Source of the DNA: Morchella semilibera | Taxonomy: Eukaryota > Ascomycota > Pezizomycetes > Pezizales > Morchellaceae | Assembly (NCBI GenBank): GCA_009192285.1 | Contig: CM018606.1 | Span: 451,637 to 515,636, forward strand | Length of the DNA stretch: 64,000 nt | Direction: 5' to 3' | Shown: in pieces, positions 61,564-64,000 of the stretch | Layout: each line of letters begins with the position of its first letter | Position numbering within the stretch: the first letter of the stretch is position 1 | Notes under the pieces: generated by a model | Seen by the model: the letters and a program-made list of their open reading frames with translations, nothing else | Told to the model about the DNA's origin: nothing | The model's database searches: none | Made by a program: the position numbers and the translations under genes

Positions 61564-62427
61564 CTCTCCTGATTCGAGTGATATCATGTGATACGATATT
61601 TGCTATGTAGTGAGGTTTGATCATAGATAAATAACTCTCACCTGTTTTCATGTCTTCAAACCTACCACTTTCAAACTTGCCACTTTTAAACATACGGTTC
61701 TTCAGGCCACTCGAGGCCTTTCAAGGCTTCGATCTTGAATGACTATACGATATTTAAGATGGTACAGTATCCACTCCGAAGCCCCACATCCAAGCCATCG
61801 ACAGCCGCATCTTTAAACGTCCCTTCAAATCTCAACACCTACCCCAGACCTACAAAAAGGCCTGACAAACCCGGAGAAGGCTCCAACCATGTCACCACGC
61901 GGAAGACCAACTGCTACGTACAAGTGCACGACAATCCACGACTGCCGAAGAATCCTATAATTGACTGGAAAAGATACTATTTATAAGTCTCTCTGTAGCG
62001 GGCTCGCGGATGAGATGGTAAGAATAGGGTGGGTTAATAAGGTCACCTCGGGCGAACAATCTGTGTCAATTTTGCATGTACCATAGGGCCATCAAGGCGC
62101 TAAAGACCACATGGTCAGCAAAGGCTTCAGAGGACTCTATAAAGATCCAAGCAGCCCTCCTCCGCCTCATTATCTATCTATCCCAGAAGAGAAACAGGAC
62201 AGCCCAACGCCACGGCGGGGCTTTGGGGGCCGCAGATGATGAAGATAAGATACACCCACCTCCGGGGCACTTCCTGCCCGCACAAACGAACTGCAGACCA
62301 CACTGGAGTACTTGTCGGCCTTGGGAATACTCTACAGGCCGGTGATAACCATACATATTATTGATCCAGAAAGGGTTACAGGCATCCCCAGCGATATATA
62401 CCCGGCCAATACAATTGGTACGGGCCC
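61564..62427. other. degenerate sequence between LTRs, probably transposon-internal
   Basis: Short frames only (for example 62076-62345, plus strand, Lys/Arg-rich). None shows a domain I know. It sits directly against LTR2 copy b and may be the remnant of that element's interior. Confidence 0.35.
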
Positions 62428-63362
62428 TGTTACGGGATTTGGAGACAGGAAGACCAGCAAAGCCTCCCTATGCTACTAAACTCCCAATTGGCGCCCCAGA
62501 GAGGTACAATGGTGCCAGTATGGGCCAGATTGCGGAGTTGCGGAATCACTAGTTAAAACACGTTTTCGACCCCGAAAATAACCCCCGGAGCTTCGAAGTG
62601 CCAGCACGTCCGCTCAGGACACTGGTGGGTATATGAGGGGGTAGCAGTTAAAGTTTTGGATCAATCGGATCAAAACTGATCAAACGGCAAAGGTTTTGAG
62701 AAAGCTGACGCTGGTGACTTCTCGGGGAAAGGTAAGACTACCCGACACCTCCGGTACCTAATCGTTGACAGTCCTAATGTTGAGCCATGCTCCTTAGTGA
62801 TAGATAACGATGCAGGGAAAGAGTTGGCGAGCGAAGTCGAGGCCCGGTATTAAGGAGTTATCAGGTAGGCTGACTCCAGCACTTCCCCGCTGACGAAAAA
62901 CTGAGTGCATGCAGTAGCGCGATGTAACATGAGGGATTTAAAAGGTGTTGGGAACGTTGGCATTGGTGTTTGGTTTTCTAGGCGTTATCAGGTTCTTCTG
63001 GGTCTCCCACATATTTGTTGTAATGATAGTTCTTAGTCCGCGTGACATTTGCGCAGGATATAAATACAGTGTCATTCTCTGACTTTGTTGAAATCATCAT
63101 CGACGAAGAAAGAGTCTTAACGATATAAAATTCATTACCTCTATTCTATACGCTCTTAGTAATTCTTGAAAATATCTACCTGAATCAATCTTCGTGTTAG
63201 CCTTACCCAACTTTTTATACTCGTCCGGACTAGCATCGAACAACGGAGATTCTAGTTACGTTTAGACTGAAGTGACCCCGTTCCTTCCTGCCTTTGCAGT
63301 TAGCGTTTCAGACTCTGAGCTCTTTACAGTACCACTCTAGTAGTCTGGTGCGACACCTAATA
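62428..63362. repeat. LTR2 copy b
   Basis: TGTTACGGGATTTGG to GACACCTAATA, 935 bases, parallels LTR2 copy a along its length, including GATATAAATACAGTGTCATTC and the GACTGAAGTGACCCCGTTCC block. Its flanks (GGCCC and GAATC) do not match, so unlike copy a this is not a clean solo insertion; one side has been rearranged. Confidence 0.75.
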
Positions 63363-63989
63363 GAATCAAATTCTTCATTTTCATCAATCGATCCACTACC
63401 ACGAGTATAGCATTAAACCCATTACTTTTTGGAAGTCCCGTTACGAAATCCATTGTAACATCCGTCCAAGGCCCCTTGGGTACTTATAGTGGTCATAGGA
63501 CTCCTTGCAGGGGATTATGATTCACCTTGCTTCCGTCGGCAAATATGGCAATTCTGGACATAGCGGTCTGTATATCTCCGCATGGTCGGCTAATAATAAT
63601 TCCAGTTAAGGATTTCCAATGTCTTTGATCTTCCAGGGTGTCCAGCAGAAGGCTTATTATGGTATTCACGTAACAAGTGGAGCTTGAGTTCATCGTATTC
63701 GGGAACGTAGAACAGTTTTCGATAGAGTAGTAGCCCTTCCTCATTTTCCTTGCACTCAGCCAATGAAATTTCCTTTGATTGTCGAACACCGTCTCGAAGC
63801 ATGGTCAATATTTTATTTCGGAAAGCTATCACATTGGTAAGCTTTGTTAAACAAATCAAGTACGGGAGACAATCCTTCAATGGGTTCATTTGCCAAAGAG
63901 CCCACCAACAACATCAGCAAGCCTATTCACCCTAACCGGAGGCCCGGGAGGTGTGGGAGACGTTCGGAGACACCCGTCAAACTTTCGAT
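63363..63989 (-). pseudogene. gypsy integrase N-terminal part, running off the window
   Basis: Reading the minus strand from 63989: VLDLFNKAYQCDSFRNKILT, EYDELKLHLLREYHNKPSAG and HPGRSKTLEILNWNYYW (the HH part of the HHCC zinc-binding domain), RRYTDRYVQNCHICRRKQG (the CC part), then the core start [16 protein letters not shown] and [13 protein letters not shown]. The frame breaks at LTR2 (63362). It could be the other half of the integrase at 55700-56414, separated by the nested insertions. In-frame stops are present. Confidence 0.8.
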
Positions 63990-64000
63990 CTCCAGGGGCT

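Overview
The window looks like nuclear DNA of a filamentous ascomycete (Pezizomycotina). The genes have short introns with GT..AG ends, and they encode a conventional fungal kinesin with an IAK-type tail, a 151-residue Rad6 E2 and the fungal Tim17-family subunit of respiratory complex I. Low gene density, long non-coding stretches, abundant TACATGTA palindromes and a nested block of degraded Ty3/gypsy elements would suit a TE-rich lineage such as the Pezizomycetes (truffle or morel relatives). That placement is inference only.

Layout. Positions 1-17500 hold one convincing gene, a histidine-phosphatase-superfamily protein (5544-7352, minus), plus low-complexity DNA and a tRNA-derived SINE-like repeat near 15.3 kb. 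At 17501-19438 (minus) lies an unrecognised single-pass membrane protein with a long Ser/Pro-rich tail. From 20.1 to 26.6 kb I see no gene. Positions 26612-49306 are the gene-rich part: a GIT1-like MFS transporter pseudogene, an unknown membrane protein of about 683 residues, a CCDC124/Oxs1-like ribosome-associated protein, a PCI-domain (PCID2/Thp1/CSN12-type) protein, a mitochondrial acetyl-CoA C-acetyltransferase, RAD6, conventional kinesin, a 588-residue fungal 2EXR/F-box-like protein, and the 21 kDa Tim17-like complex I subunit. I worked out exon joins by reading frame and splice sites; coding lengths of all the spliced intact genes come out as multiples of three.

From 49.6 kb to the end is a transposon graveyard. 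It contains a Tc1/mariner-type MITE and a truncated mariner transposase, at least two Ty3/gypsy (chromodomain-type) elements with gag zinc knuckles, protease and reverse transcriptase on the plus strand, and integrase/chromodomain pieces on the minus strand. There are two LTR families: LTR1, in both orientations, and LTR2, one copy of which sits cleanly inside a reverse transcriptase with a 5-bp target duplication. A fragment of a Plavaka/KDZ-type DNA transposase lies between gypsy pieces. Many lesions look like C-to-T damage (CAA/CAG to stop, protease DTG lost).

The genes are unrelated housekeeping genes and do not form a cluster. The most unusual signals are the Plavaka-like relic, the excess of TACATGTA, three further recurrent short motifs in intergenic DNA, and the freshly broken transporter among intact genes. 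I found no CRISPR array, rRNA gene or biosynthetic cluster, and no convincing functional tRNA gene.
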